Positions 25,296 through 32,744 of a stretch of 34,753 nucleotides of DNA are shown one piece after another (the stretch's first letter is position 1; every line of letters begins with the position of its first letter). Under the pieces are notes generated by a model, which saw only the letters and a program-made list of their open reading frames with translations, did no database searches and was not told where the DNA came from. The translations under genes were made by a program, and so were the position numbers. The stretch covers positions 1 through 34,753 of the forward strand of contig CAMVQZ010000014.1 in assembly GCA_947169745.1 (NCBI GenBank), read 5' to 3'. Source of the stretch: an uncultured Clostridia bacterium (GTDB lineage Bacteria > Bacillota > Clostridia > Oscillospirales > Acutalibacteraceae).

Positions 25296-25868
25296 TTATT
25301 TTGTTGCCCGGGAGGACAGAGCTTTTCTCTTCTGAAAAAGAGCTGTGGGAACAGCTCCGATAGTGCCCCCCAGAGTATTGAGGATAATGTCGTCCACGTC
25401 TGTGTTTCTGGGAAGGCTCAGCTGTCCTGCCTCCAGCGATAGGGAAAACAGAGCGCACACAGCAATTGTTTTTGGAACAGTCAGCCGGAAACGCCGCTGG
25501 ATGAAAAATCCGAAGGGTATAAAAAGCAGGATATTACCAGTAAGATTATTGATGAAATTTTCTCTCTGATATTCATTTCCGGTGAGATATGACATATCTG
25601 AAAGTATCGTCCTGAAGGGGACAAGCTGCAGGGTGCTGACAGAGGGATGCATTATGAATATCTGAACCAGCAGGACTGTCAGATAGAAATAAAAGGAAAG
25701 TGATATAAATTCCTCTTTGCCGTTATATTTTCCAGCCAGACGATGAGCCTGTATATCTGCAGGATATGTTCCTCTGTATATGACATACAGTGGCAGGAGC
25801 ATAAGAACATAGGGAAGAGCGTCTCTCTCAAGGGTATAAAGGCTGTCTATAATAAAATTCATAATCAT
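25296..25868 (-). CDS. VanZ family membrane protein
   Basis: 190 residues with five hydrophobic segments and the VanZ family signatures NLTGNILLFIPFGFFIQ, SLEAGQL and NTDVDDIILNTLGGTIGA. VanZ homologues include the teicoplanin-resistance accessory protein; most have no defined role. The start ATG overlaps the mutS stop (ATGA), so translation is coupled to mutS. A second in-frame ATG two codons downstream is an alternative start. Confidence 0.9.
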   Translation of the reverse strand: MIMNFIIDSLYTLERDALPYVLMLLPLYVIYRGTYPADIQAHRLAGKYNGKEEFISLSFYFYLTVLLVQIFIMHPSVSTLQLVPFRTILSDMSYLTGNEYQRENFINNLTGNILLFIPFGFFIQRRFRLTVPKTIAVCALFSLSLEAGQLSLPRNTDVDDIILNTLGGTIGAVPTALFQKRKALSSRATK

Positions 25869-28477
25869 TTATCCAGAAGCTTTGTCAGTTCAAACAGGAG
25901 GTTCATTGCTTCCATCGGGGTGAGCTTGTTGACATCTATTTCTCTGAGACGCTTTTCAGCCAGACTTTCCTCCTGTATCATTGAAAGCTGTATATCCTCT
26001 TCTTCATCCTGATCCCTGAGCGCAGGGGTGTGGATTTCTCCCTTTCCTTCCTCCAGCTTTCTGAGTATCTTCTTTGCCCGGGTGATAACGCTTTTCGGAA
26101 GTCCTGCCAGGGAAGCCACTTCAACGCCGTAGCTTTCATCAGCGGCGCCGGGAAGTATTCTTCTCAGGAAGGTTATTTCTCCTCCGTGCTTGACAGCGGC
26201 GATATTATAGTTTCTGACTCCCTCCAGTTCACTTTCCAGAACAGTCAGTTCGTGATAATGAGTGGAGAAGAGAGTCTTTGCTCCCAGTTTTTTTGTATCA
26301 GAAACATATTCCAGAACAGCTCTTGCGATACTCATACCGTCATATGTAGAGGTTCCTCTGCCTATCTCATCAAGGATTATGAGGCTTTTCTTAGTGGCCT
26401 TTTTCAGGATATAAGCCACCTCATTCATTTCCACCATAAAAGTGGACTGTCCTGTAGAAAGGTCGTCGGATGCGCCGATCCTGGTAAAAACTCCGTCTGT
26501 TACAGATATGTCTGCGTTTGAGGCAGGAACAAAGGATCCCATCTGAGCCATGAGAACAATCAGAGCGGTCTGCCGCATATATGTGGATTTACCTGCCATA
26601 TTAGGGCCTGTTATAATGGCTGTTCTGTTTTTTCCGGTATCCAGATAGGTGTCATTCGGGACAAATGATGCGTCTTTCATCAGCTTTTCCACCACCGGGT
26701 GGCGTCCGTTTTTTATATCTATGATACCGCTGTTATTCAGACGGGGACAGCAGTAATCATTTTCGACAGCAACGTGGGCAAGGGAAGCGATTACATCCAG
26801 AGTTGCAGCACAGCCGGCAGTTTTTGATATTCGTTCAGAGGCTGCAGAGACTGTTTCCCTGATTTTGTTATAAAGCTCATATTCCAGGGCATTTGCCCTT
26901 TCCTTAGCACCCAGGAGCCGGCGCTCCAGCTGCTTGAGCTCTTCTGTGATATATCTTTCCCCTCCGGTAAGTGTCTGTTTTCTGATATAATCCTCAGGCA
27001 CCATATTTTTATAGGAATTGGAGACTTCCAGGTAATAACCGAATACCCGGTTATATCCTATTTTCAGTTTTGGAATACCTGTCCTTTCCCGTTCACGGCG
27101 CTCGATACCTGCCATAAGTCCGGAGCTGTTTTCCATATCATATTTAAGCTCGTCCAGTTCCTTTGAAACTCCCGGTCTGATAAGTCCGCCCTCTCTTACG
27201 GTAAAGGGAGGATCATCCTCGATAACGCTGTCAATCAGCCGGACTACGTCCTCCATGTTATCAAGTCCGTCATACATTTCCCGGAGAAGCTGGCTTTCTG
27301 CATCCTTTATGCTGTCCTTTACGATGGGGACACGCTGCAGTGCCTGACAAAGCATCCTCAGTTCTCTTGCTCCGGAATTTCCTCCGATTATACGGGTTAT
27401 CATCCTTTGTATGTCGTGCATACCTGAAAGACCATCTCTCAGCTCGCAGCGCATTCTGGCATTATCGAATAATTCCTGTACGGCATTGAGCCTTCTGGTT
27501 ATCCGTCCGATGCTTATCAGAGGTTTTTCTATATAGCTTTTAAGAAGTCTTTTTCCGAAGGAGGTTTTTGTCGAATCCAGAACTGCAAAAAGGCAGGCTG
27601 AGTGATTTTTACTGTTGAGAGGCTCGGTGAGCTCCAGATTTTTTCTCGTATTATAATCTATATGAACGAAGTTTTCTTCTTCATATAGCTCCAGGTCATT
27701 TATTCTGCCAATGCTTTCTTTACGGTTATCTTTAAGATAGCTTATGAGAGCTCCCAGAGCGCAGACTGTCTGGTTTTTATTTTCCAGTCCCAGCTCCTCC
27801 GGCGTTTTCCCTCCGAAAAGCTGAGAAATAAGGGCTTTGGAGTCTGCATACGAAAAGCTTTCATCCGGAAGCATGGAGACGCAGGCAGACAGCTTGTCTT
27901 TTATAAACGGGGAAATACCTTCAAGCTTTTCTGTATTTCCACCGACTATTATTTCTCTCGGAGAAAACTTTATCAGCTCGTCTTTTAATGCGCTCTCCAG
28001 CTCCGGACTGGTTATAAGGGTAGCAAAAAGCTCGCCTGTGGAGATATCACAAAATGCAACACCGGCTTTATCCCTTAAAATATAAATAACACAGATATAA
28101 TTATTGCTGTCCTCGCTGAGCATACTCTGTTCTGTGACAGTACCGGGGGTCAGCACCCGGATCACTTCTCTGCGCACCAGTTTTTTTGTTTTAGAGGGAT
28201 CCTCAGTCTGCTCGCATATTGCTACCTTATAGCCCTTGGCGATAAGCCGGGCAGCGTAGGTCTCGTAGCTGTGAAAGGGCACTCCGCACATAGGCGCTCT
28301 TTCGCTGAGACCACATTCCTTTCCTGTCAGAGTAAGCTCCAGTTCCCTTGACGCTGTTTTTGCATCGTCAAAGAACATTTCATAAAAATCCCCTACTCTG
28401 AAAAATACTATCGTATTATCCTTATAATTTTCCTTTATGCTGAGATACTGCTGCATCAGCGGCGAAAGCTCCGGCAT
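25865..28477 (-). CDS. mutS: DNA mismatch repair protein MutS
   Basis: 870 residues, full length. The mismatch-binding Phe-x-Glu is at 31-33 (GDFYEMF). The connector and lever domains follow, then the ATPase with Walker A GPNMAGKST from G624, Walker B LIILDEIGRGTSTYDG, and the STHYHELT signature. The C-terminal ~70 residues are the usual helical dimer/tetramer region. It recognises base mismatches and recruits MutL. No mutL follows in this window; vanZ overlaps its end instead, while ylbF and miaB precede it, an arrangement known from clostridia. Confidence 0.98.
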   Translation of the reverse strand: MPELSPLMQQYLSIKENYKDNTIVFFRVGDFYEMFFDDAKTASRELELTLTGKECGLSERAPMCGVPFHSYETYAARLIAKGYKVAICEQTEDPSKTKKLVRREVIRVLTPGTVTEQSMLSEDSNNYICVIYILRDKAGVAFCDISTGELFATLITSPELESALKDELIKFSPREIIVGGNTEKLEGISPFIKDKLSACVSMLPDESFSYADSKALISQLFGGKTPEELGLENKNQTVCALGALISYLKDNRKESIGRINDLELYEEENFVHIDYNTRKNLELTEPLNSKNHSACLFAVLDSTKTSFGKRLLKSYIEKPLISIGRITRRLNAVQELFDNARMRCELRDGLSGMHDIQRMITRIIGGNSGARELRMLCQALQRVPIVKDSIKDAESQLLREMYDGLDNMEDVVRLIDSVIEDDPPFTVREGGLIRPGVSKELDELKYDMENSSGLMAGIERRERERTGIPKLKIGYNRVFGYYLEVSNSYKNMVPEDYIRKQTLTGGERYITEELKQLERRLLGAKERANALEYELYNKIRETVSAASERISKTAGCAATLDVIASLAHVAVENDYCCPRLNNSGIIDIKNGRHPVVEKLMKDASFVPNDTYLDTGKNRTAIITGPNMAGKSTYMRQTALIVLMAQMGSFVPASNADISVTDGVFTRIGASDDLSTGQSTFMVEMNEVAYILKKATKKSLIILDEIGRGTSTYDGMSIARAVLEYVSDTKKLGAKTLFSTHYHELTVLESELEGVRNYNIAAVKHGGEITFLRRILPGAADESYGVEVASLAGLPKSVITRAKKILRKLEEGKGEIHTPALRDQDEEEDIQLSMIQEESLAEKRLREIDVNKLTPMEAMNLLFELTKLLDK

Positions 28478-28515
28478 ATTTATTCACCTCTTTTTCCGGA
28501 TGATTTGTTGTCCGA

Positions 28516-28935
28516 TCAGCATCCGGCGCAGGTAGCGCAGGAGCCGCTGCAACCCTCCGGGATATAATCAGCAGTCTCCGGATCCTCGCCTTCGCCGGAT
28601 TTCTGGATTATTGTTATCACACGGCGGAAAATAACATCGAATTCATCTTTTGCGTCATTATAGCCTATCATTCTTTCGTTTGTCATAACACCGGCATAAG
28701 CCTTCCTCATATCCTCGCTGAGAGCCTTCAGTTTTTCTGTATCCCTTTCATCCTCATCCTTTGAGGTTTCCGCTGAGATAGCGTCTCTTGTGGATGAAAA
28801 CTTTTCTATAGCCTTCTGCAGATCTTCATCCTCGTCTGCAGCTTGTTTTGCAGCCATATATCTGATATATGCTTCTTCCTGCTGAAGAGCCTTTCCCAGT
28901 TCTCTTGCCATTACAATGATATCCTTGTTTTCCAT
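28516..28935 (-). CDS. YlbF/YmcA family protein with C-terminal cysteine cluster
   Basis: 139 residues from the ATG at 28935 (GGAGGAATCAAA before it; the longer frame overlaps the miaB stop and has no better site). It is mainly helical, with the YlbF/YmcA domain at ~3-112 (MARELGKALQQEEAYIRYMAAKQ, NDAKDEFDVIFRRV). It ends with four cysteines in CSGSCATCAGC, a likely metal or Fe-S ligand set. In Bacillus, YlbF, YmcA and YaaT form the Ric complex, which carries Fe-S clusters and affects RNase Y-dependent mRNA processing. A similar role is inference. It lies between miaB (an Fe-S enzyme) and mutS. Confidence 0.88.
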   Translation of the reverse strand: MENKDIIVMARELGKALQQEEAYIRYMAAKQAADEDEDLQKAIEKFSSTRDAISAETSKDEDERDTEKLKALSEDMRKAYAGVMTNERMIGYNDAKDEFDVIFRRVITIIQKSGEGEDPETADYIPEGCSGSCATCAGC

Positions 28936-28954
28936 TTTGATTCCTCCGAATAAT

Positions 28955-30370
28955 TTATTTTGTTTGTTCAAGCTGTCCTCTTAAAATAAAGTTTCTTGCT
29001 TCTGTTATCCTGGCGTCGGCAAAGTGTCCGATCAGCTCTGTTTTTCCCGGAACCTCTACAACAACGCCGTTGTGAGTTCTTGCATTGAGTATGCCTTCCT
29101 TTGCCTCCTCTTCTACAAGCACTCTCATAGTCCTTCCAACCATAGACGCTGTGCGCTTTGCCGATATTTCTTCCTGTAGCTTCAGCAGCTCGCCCATCCA
29201 CAGAGCCTTTTCCTGATGAGTGACGGGATCCTTGAATTTTGCCGCAGGCGTACCGACTCTGGGAGAATAGATGAATGTGAAGAGCGAGGTGAATTCCATC
29301 CTTCGGATAAGCTCCAGAGTTTTCTGGAAATCCTCATATGTTTCGCCCGGAAAGCCTACTATGACGTCACTGGTAAGGGAAAGATCCGGAATACGCTTTT
29401 TTGCATATTCTACTATTTCCATATATTTTTCCACAGTATATCGTCTGTTCATCAGCTTCAGTATACGGTCGCTCCCGCACTGGAAGGGGAGGTGGATGTG
29501 GGGAGATATCTTCGGATTCTCAGCTATAACGTCAATAAGCTCCTTTGAAGCATCCTTGGGGTGGGAGGTCATAAAGCGAACCCAGAAATCTCCGTCTATA
29601 CCGGCAACCTTTTTCAGAAGCTCTGCAAAGCTGATACTCTGGTCAAGACCCTTTCCGTAGGAATTGACATTCTGTCCCAGAAGAGTAATATCCTTGAAGC
29701 CGTTTTCCACCATGCTCCTTGCATCTGACAGGATATTTTCCGGGCAGCGGCTTCTCTCCCTGCCCCTTACATGGGGTACAATACAATAGGTGCAGAAATT
29801 ATCACAGCCATACATTATCGGGAGCCAGCCCTTGAAGGTACCGTCTCTTTTTATCGGGAGGCCTTCATAGATCTTTCCGTCGTCTGTTCCTCTTTCCACC
29901 AGCCTTTTTCCCTCAACTACAGAATTATAAAGCAGCTCCGGGAATTTATGTATCACATGGGTTCCGAATACAAGACCTACATACGGGAAGCTTTTATATA
30001 TCTTTTCCGCAACGTGCTCCTGCTCCATCATACAGCCGCAAAGGGCTATCAACAGTGAGGGCTTTTTCTTTTTAAGAGCCTTCAGAGCGCCTACGTTTCC
30101 ATAAACTCTGTCCTCAGCGTGCTCCCTGACAGCACAGGTATTAAAAAGAATTATATCCGCTTCCTCTTTCTCATCAGTAAGCTCACAGCCCATCTCTGCC
30201 AGCATTCCCTTTATTTTTTCACTGTCTGCAACATTCTGCTGACATCCGTAGGTGCGGACAAATGCCTTCGGCGTTTTTCCTCCTGCACGGATATACAGTA
30301 TATCTCTTAGCTCATACATATATGTTGACTGCTTGTCTGTCTCAAAATCAATTATTTCGCTATCCGTCAT
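28955..30370 (-). CDS. miaB: tRNA-2-methylthio-N6-dimethylallyladenosine synthase
   Basis: 471 residues. A methylthiotransferase of the radical-SAM class that adds the 2-methylthio group to i6A37 of tRNAs. The N-terminal cluster cysteines are C43 (TYGCQQN), C79 (NTCAVRE) and C113 (CGCMMEQ); the radical-SAM CxxxCxxC is C189, C193, C196 (GCDNFCTYC). A C-terminal TRAM domain (~405-468, TMRVLVEEEAKEG..LIGHFADARITEA) binds tRNA. The VRGRERSR motif after the SAM cysteines fits MiaB better than MtaB or RimO. First gene of the minus-strand operon. Confidence 0.96.
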   Translation of the reverse strand: MTDSEIIDFETDKQSTYMYELRDILYIRAGGKTPKAFVRTYGCQQNVADSEKIKGMLAEMGCELTDEKEEADIILFNTCAVREHAEDRVYGNVGALKALKKKKPSLLIALCGCMMEQEHVAEKIYKSFPYVGLVFGTHVIHKFPELLYNSVVEGKRLVERGTDDGKIYEGLPIKRDGTFKGWLPIMYGCDNFCTYCIVPHVRGRERSRCPENILSDARSMVENGFKDITLLGQNVNSYGKGLDQSISFAELLKKVAGIDGDFWVRFMTSHPKDASKELIDVIAENPKISPHIHLPFQCGSDRILKLMNRRYTVEKYMEIVEYAKKRIPDLSLTSDVIVGFPGETYEDFQKTLELIRRMEFTSLFTFIYSPRVGTPAAKFKDPVTHQEKALWMGELLKLQEEISAKRTASMVGRTMRVLVEEEAKEGILNARTHNGVVVEVPGKTELIGHFADARITEARNFILRGQLEQTK

Positions 30371-30438
30371 ATGTTTCCCTCCAGCTGATTATTTTTTAGT
30401 TATATAGTTCTTTGCCGCCGGACAAATCATCCCAGCCT

Positions 30439-30467
30439 ATTTTAACATATTCCCCCCCACAATTCAA
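30439..30467 (-). promoter_or_regulatory. Promoter of the miaB operon
   Basis: On the minus strand TTGAAT (30467-30462), 17 nt including a run of seven G, then TAAAAT (30444-30439). The GGAGG site and ATG follow about 65 nt later. Repeat copy C abuts the -35. Confidence 0.75.
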
Positions 30468-30469
30468 CC

Positions 30470-30690
30470 GTGCAACGGGTGCTCGCACTGAGCGATAAGG
30501 CGAATCGGGTCCAGCGTCACGCTGGCCGCCGCAGCCGTTACGGGCTGCTATACGCGGCTGTTTTTTACTAACTTCTATCATATCACTCTCTCGGCACTGA
30601 GCGCCTGCTTTATGCACAGGTTTAGTGAAGGCTGTAAGTACTTCCGTCACGCATAAGCTTACTATAAATGGAGCGAAGCGACTACAACAA
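30470..30690 (-). repeat. Dispersed intergenic repeat, copy C
   Basis: Read on the minus strand: left end TTGTAGTCGCTTCGCTCC (30687-30670), TATAGTAAGCTTATGCGTGA, core about 30608-30521 with CAGGCGCTCAGTGCCGAG, CAGCCGCG and GCAGCC..GGCTGC, and tail TCAGTGCGAGCAC near 30477. The inner hairpin here pairs GCAGCC with GGCTGC, where copies B and D have a G-G mismatch, so base changes partly restore pairing. An extra CCAGCG/CGCTGG hairpin follows the core. The GAGCGATAAGGCGAATCG block lies in the opposite orientation to that in B and D. Confidence 0.75.
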
Positions 30691-30720
30691 TTATTGTTTT
30701 TTCTTTATTCGGTATTTCCG

Positions 30721-31066
30721 GTCAGGTGAACTGATACGGAGGTTCATATGTAGCCACAGATTATCATACAGACCTGCAGCTTACATATACGGTCTGCCCG
30801 GTTTATATATATCCGCCCTCAGCATAAAGACTTCCGGCTGACACAGCAGGGGTTTAAGGAGGGGTATTTCAAAAGGGGCAACCTCAAAGGGGGTCCGCAA
30901 CCCCATTTGTGGATCCCCGTCTTGTCCCGTGCCGAAGGCACGCCCTGAATAAAACCGGCGGCTCAAAAAACAAACCAGACACACAAAAAACTCATCCTCG
31001 CCGTACAACCATTATAAATTTTTAAGTTTTCAATCTTTACACAAGGCGGCGCTTTCCCAAATAGAA
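30721..31066. other. G-rich, hairpin-rich intergenic stretch of unknown function
   Basis: No convincing gene. On the plus strand four G-runs (30849-30852, 30861-30864, 30875-30878, 30889-30893) occur every 12-14 nt, then GGGGGTCC (30889-30896) can pair with GGATCCCC (30911-30918), and CGTGCC/GGCACG forms a tight hairpin at about 30930-30944. A 75-codon minus-strand frame (30781-31008) crosses the region, but its composition is unlike neighbouring genes. It lies between the prs terminator and repeat copy C. Confidence 0.45.
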
Positions 31067-31069
31067 TAA

Positions 31070-31096
31070 GGCACCTCCGGTGGAGCCGGAAGTGCC
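31070..31096 (-). terminator. Terminator of prs
   Basis: On the minus strand GGCACTTCCGG (31096-31086) pairs with CCGGAGGTGCC (31080-31070), 11 pairs with one wobble and a 5-nt loop, then TTATTCTATTT. It is 20 nt beyond the prs stop. Confidence 0.85.
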
Positions 31097-31116
31097 GATG
31101 TTTATGGGTGGTATTA

Positions 31117-32076
31117 TCAGACTGAAATTGTAGATACGGGCTTGTCCTCGTATATTCTCTCGATAGCCTCTGCGAAAACAGGAGCAACATTAAGAGTTGT
31201 GAATTTGTCCAGGTATTTATCCTGAGGTACTGCGATGGTATCAAGAAGAATAACCTCCTTGATAACGCTGTTCTTGATTCTCTCAATAGCAGGACCGGAA
31301 AGAACAGCATGGGTAGCGCCTGCATAAACCTCAGTAGCGCCGCCTCTCTCAACAACAGCCTGTGCTGCATTGCAGAGTGTGCCTGCTGTATCTATCATAT
31401 CATCAACAAGGATAACCTTCTTGTCCTTGACTTCGCCGATAATATTCATTACTTCGGAAACATTTGCTCTCTGGCGGCGCTTATCGATGATAGCGATGGG
31501 GCAGCCGAGACGTGTAGCAAAATTTCTTGCTCTTGTAACTGAACCCAGATCGGGAGATACAACGACATAATCATCGGTGTTGTCGCCGATTTTCTTCTTG
31601 AAATAATTAGCAAGGATGGGCGCGCCTACAAGGTGATCCACCGGGATATTAAAGAAGCCCTGGATCTGTGCAGCGTGGAGATCCATTGTAAGAACTCTGT
31701 CTGCGCCGGCACTGGTAATAAGATCTGCAACAAGCTTTGCAGAAATCGGATCACGAGCCTTGGCCTTTCTGTCCTGACGGGCATATCCGAAATACGGGAT
31801 AACCGCAGTGATCCTGGCAGCTGATGCACGCTTCATAGCGTCGATCATAATAAGCAGCTCCATGATATTGTCATTTACCGGAGCGCAGGTAGACTGTACG
31901 ATAAAACACTCTGAACCTCTGACCGATTCGTGAAGTGAAACTGCTATCTCTCCGTCACTGAAGCTGGTCACTTCGGATTTTCCCACCGGGATGCCCAGGG
32001 AATCAGCTATCTGCTTGGCAACAGGCTTGTTGGAATTGCAGGTAAAGATCTTTATGTCCTTGCCGTGAAAATTCAT
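31117..32076 (-). CDS. prs: Ribose-phosphate pyrophosphokinase (PRPP synthetase)
   Basis: 319 residues, standard size for class I enzymes. It makes PRPP from ribose 5-phosphate and ATP for purine, pyrimidine, histidine and NAD synthesis. N-terminal Pribosyltran_N domain with [18 protein letters not shown] and [19 protein letters not shown] (ATP/flexible loop), [19 protein letters not shown], and the PRPP-binding loop [14 protein letters not shown]. The C-terminus ([15 protein letters not shown]) is typical. GGGGGAC precedes the start. It is a single-gene unit with its own promoter and terminator. Confidence 0.98.
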   Translation of the reverse strand: MNFHGKDIKIFTCNSNKPVAKQIADSLGIPVGKSEVTSFSDGEIAVSLHESVRGSECFIVQSTCAPVNDNIMELLIMIDAMKRASAARITAVIPYFGYARQDRKAKARDPISAKLVADLITSAGADRVLTMDLHAAQIQGFFNIPVDHLVGAPILANYFKKKIGDNTDDYVVVSPDLGSVTRARNFATRLGCPIAIIDKRRQRANVSEVMNIIGEVKDKKVILVDDMIDTAGTLCNAAQAVVERGGATEVYAGATHAVLSGPAIERIKNSVIKEVILLDTIAVPQDKYLDKFTTLNVAPVFAEAIERIYEDKPVSTISV

Positions 32077-32139
32077 TTATTCGTCCCCCAATATTTTTTT
32101 TGCGAGATACCATCAATGGTTCTCTTTTCACTCGTTTCT

Positions 32140-32168
32140 ATTTTAATACCAAATCGCCTAAAAATCAA
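32140..32168 (-). promoter_or_regulatory. Promoter of prs
   Basis: On the minus strand TTGATT (32168-32163), 17 nt, TAAAAT (32145-32140), about 60 nt before the prs ATG. The rest of 32077-32356 shows no gene. Confidence 0.75.
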
Positions 32169-32356
32169 GTTTTTATCGAATAAACAGAGGGTTTTGTATA
32201 TTTTTGTGTTATTACTTGGAAAAGTGCCGGTTTTTGTTGAAAATATAATTTGAATTGCACAAAACCAGAAATGGAAGTATTTTCCGTAACCGGAAACAGA
32301 AAACCAAATACAGCTCTGAACAGCAGAAATCTATTTACTTACCCTGTTGTAGTTTT

Positions 32357-32596
32357 TTATCTGGAAGCAGTTTTTCCTTCATCTACAGGGTTGGGGATAT
32401 CGGAGAGCCCAAGAAGATAATCCGAGGAAATATCCAGCGCTCTGCATATCTCAATCAGGGTGCCGATTTTCATTTCGTCTTCGCCGGATTCATATCTGCT
32501 GTACTGTGATTGTTTCATATTAAGAATATTGCAGACATCTTTCTGCCTCATGTTTTTCATCACTCTTACTTCTTTAAGCCTCGGTAAAAAATACAT
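32357..32596 (-). CDS. XRE/Cro-type HTH transcriptional regulator
   Basis: 79 residues, almost entirely one HTH_XRE domain (PRLKEVRVMKNMRQKDVCNI, then MKQSQYSRYESGEDEMKIGTLIEICRALDISSDYLLGL), with a short tail and no sensor domain. Such small proteins act as dimeric repressors. It is divergent from the secreted LRR/Big2 gene across a 148-bp gap holding promoters for both, so it could control itself and that gene; this is inference. AGGA lies before the start. Confidence 0.92.
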   Translation of the reverse strand: MYFLPRLKEVRVMKNMRQKDVCNILNMKQSQYSRYESGEDEMKIGTLIEICRALDISSDYLLGLSDIPNPVDEGKTASR

Positions 32597-32619
32597 AAAA
32601 TCATTCCTGCTTTTGTTGG

Positions 32620-32647
32620 ATTATACAAATTTTATCGCATACAACAA
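32620..32647 (-). promoter_or_regulatory. Promoter of the XRE regulator gene
   Basis: On the minus strand TTGTTG (32647-32642), 16 nt, TATAAT (32625-32620), giving a short leader. TTGT and ACAA half-sites around 32614-32628 flank the -10 and could be an operator (weak). Confidence 0.55.
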
Positions 32648-32655
32648 AAATTATA

Positions 32656-32684
32656 TTTACATCTTAACCCGAAGATTATATAAT
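32656..32684 (+). promoter_or_regulatory. Promoter of the LRR/Big2 gene
   Basis: TTTACA (32656-32661), 17 nt, TATAAT (32679-32684), about 60 nt before the ATG at 32745. Confidence 0.75.
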
Positions 32685-32744
32685 TATTAGCAAAATATAT
32701 TAACCCACAAGTTGTTGAAATTTTATTAAATGGAGGAAAAGAAA

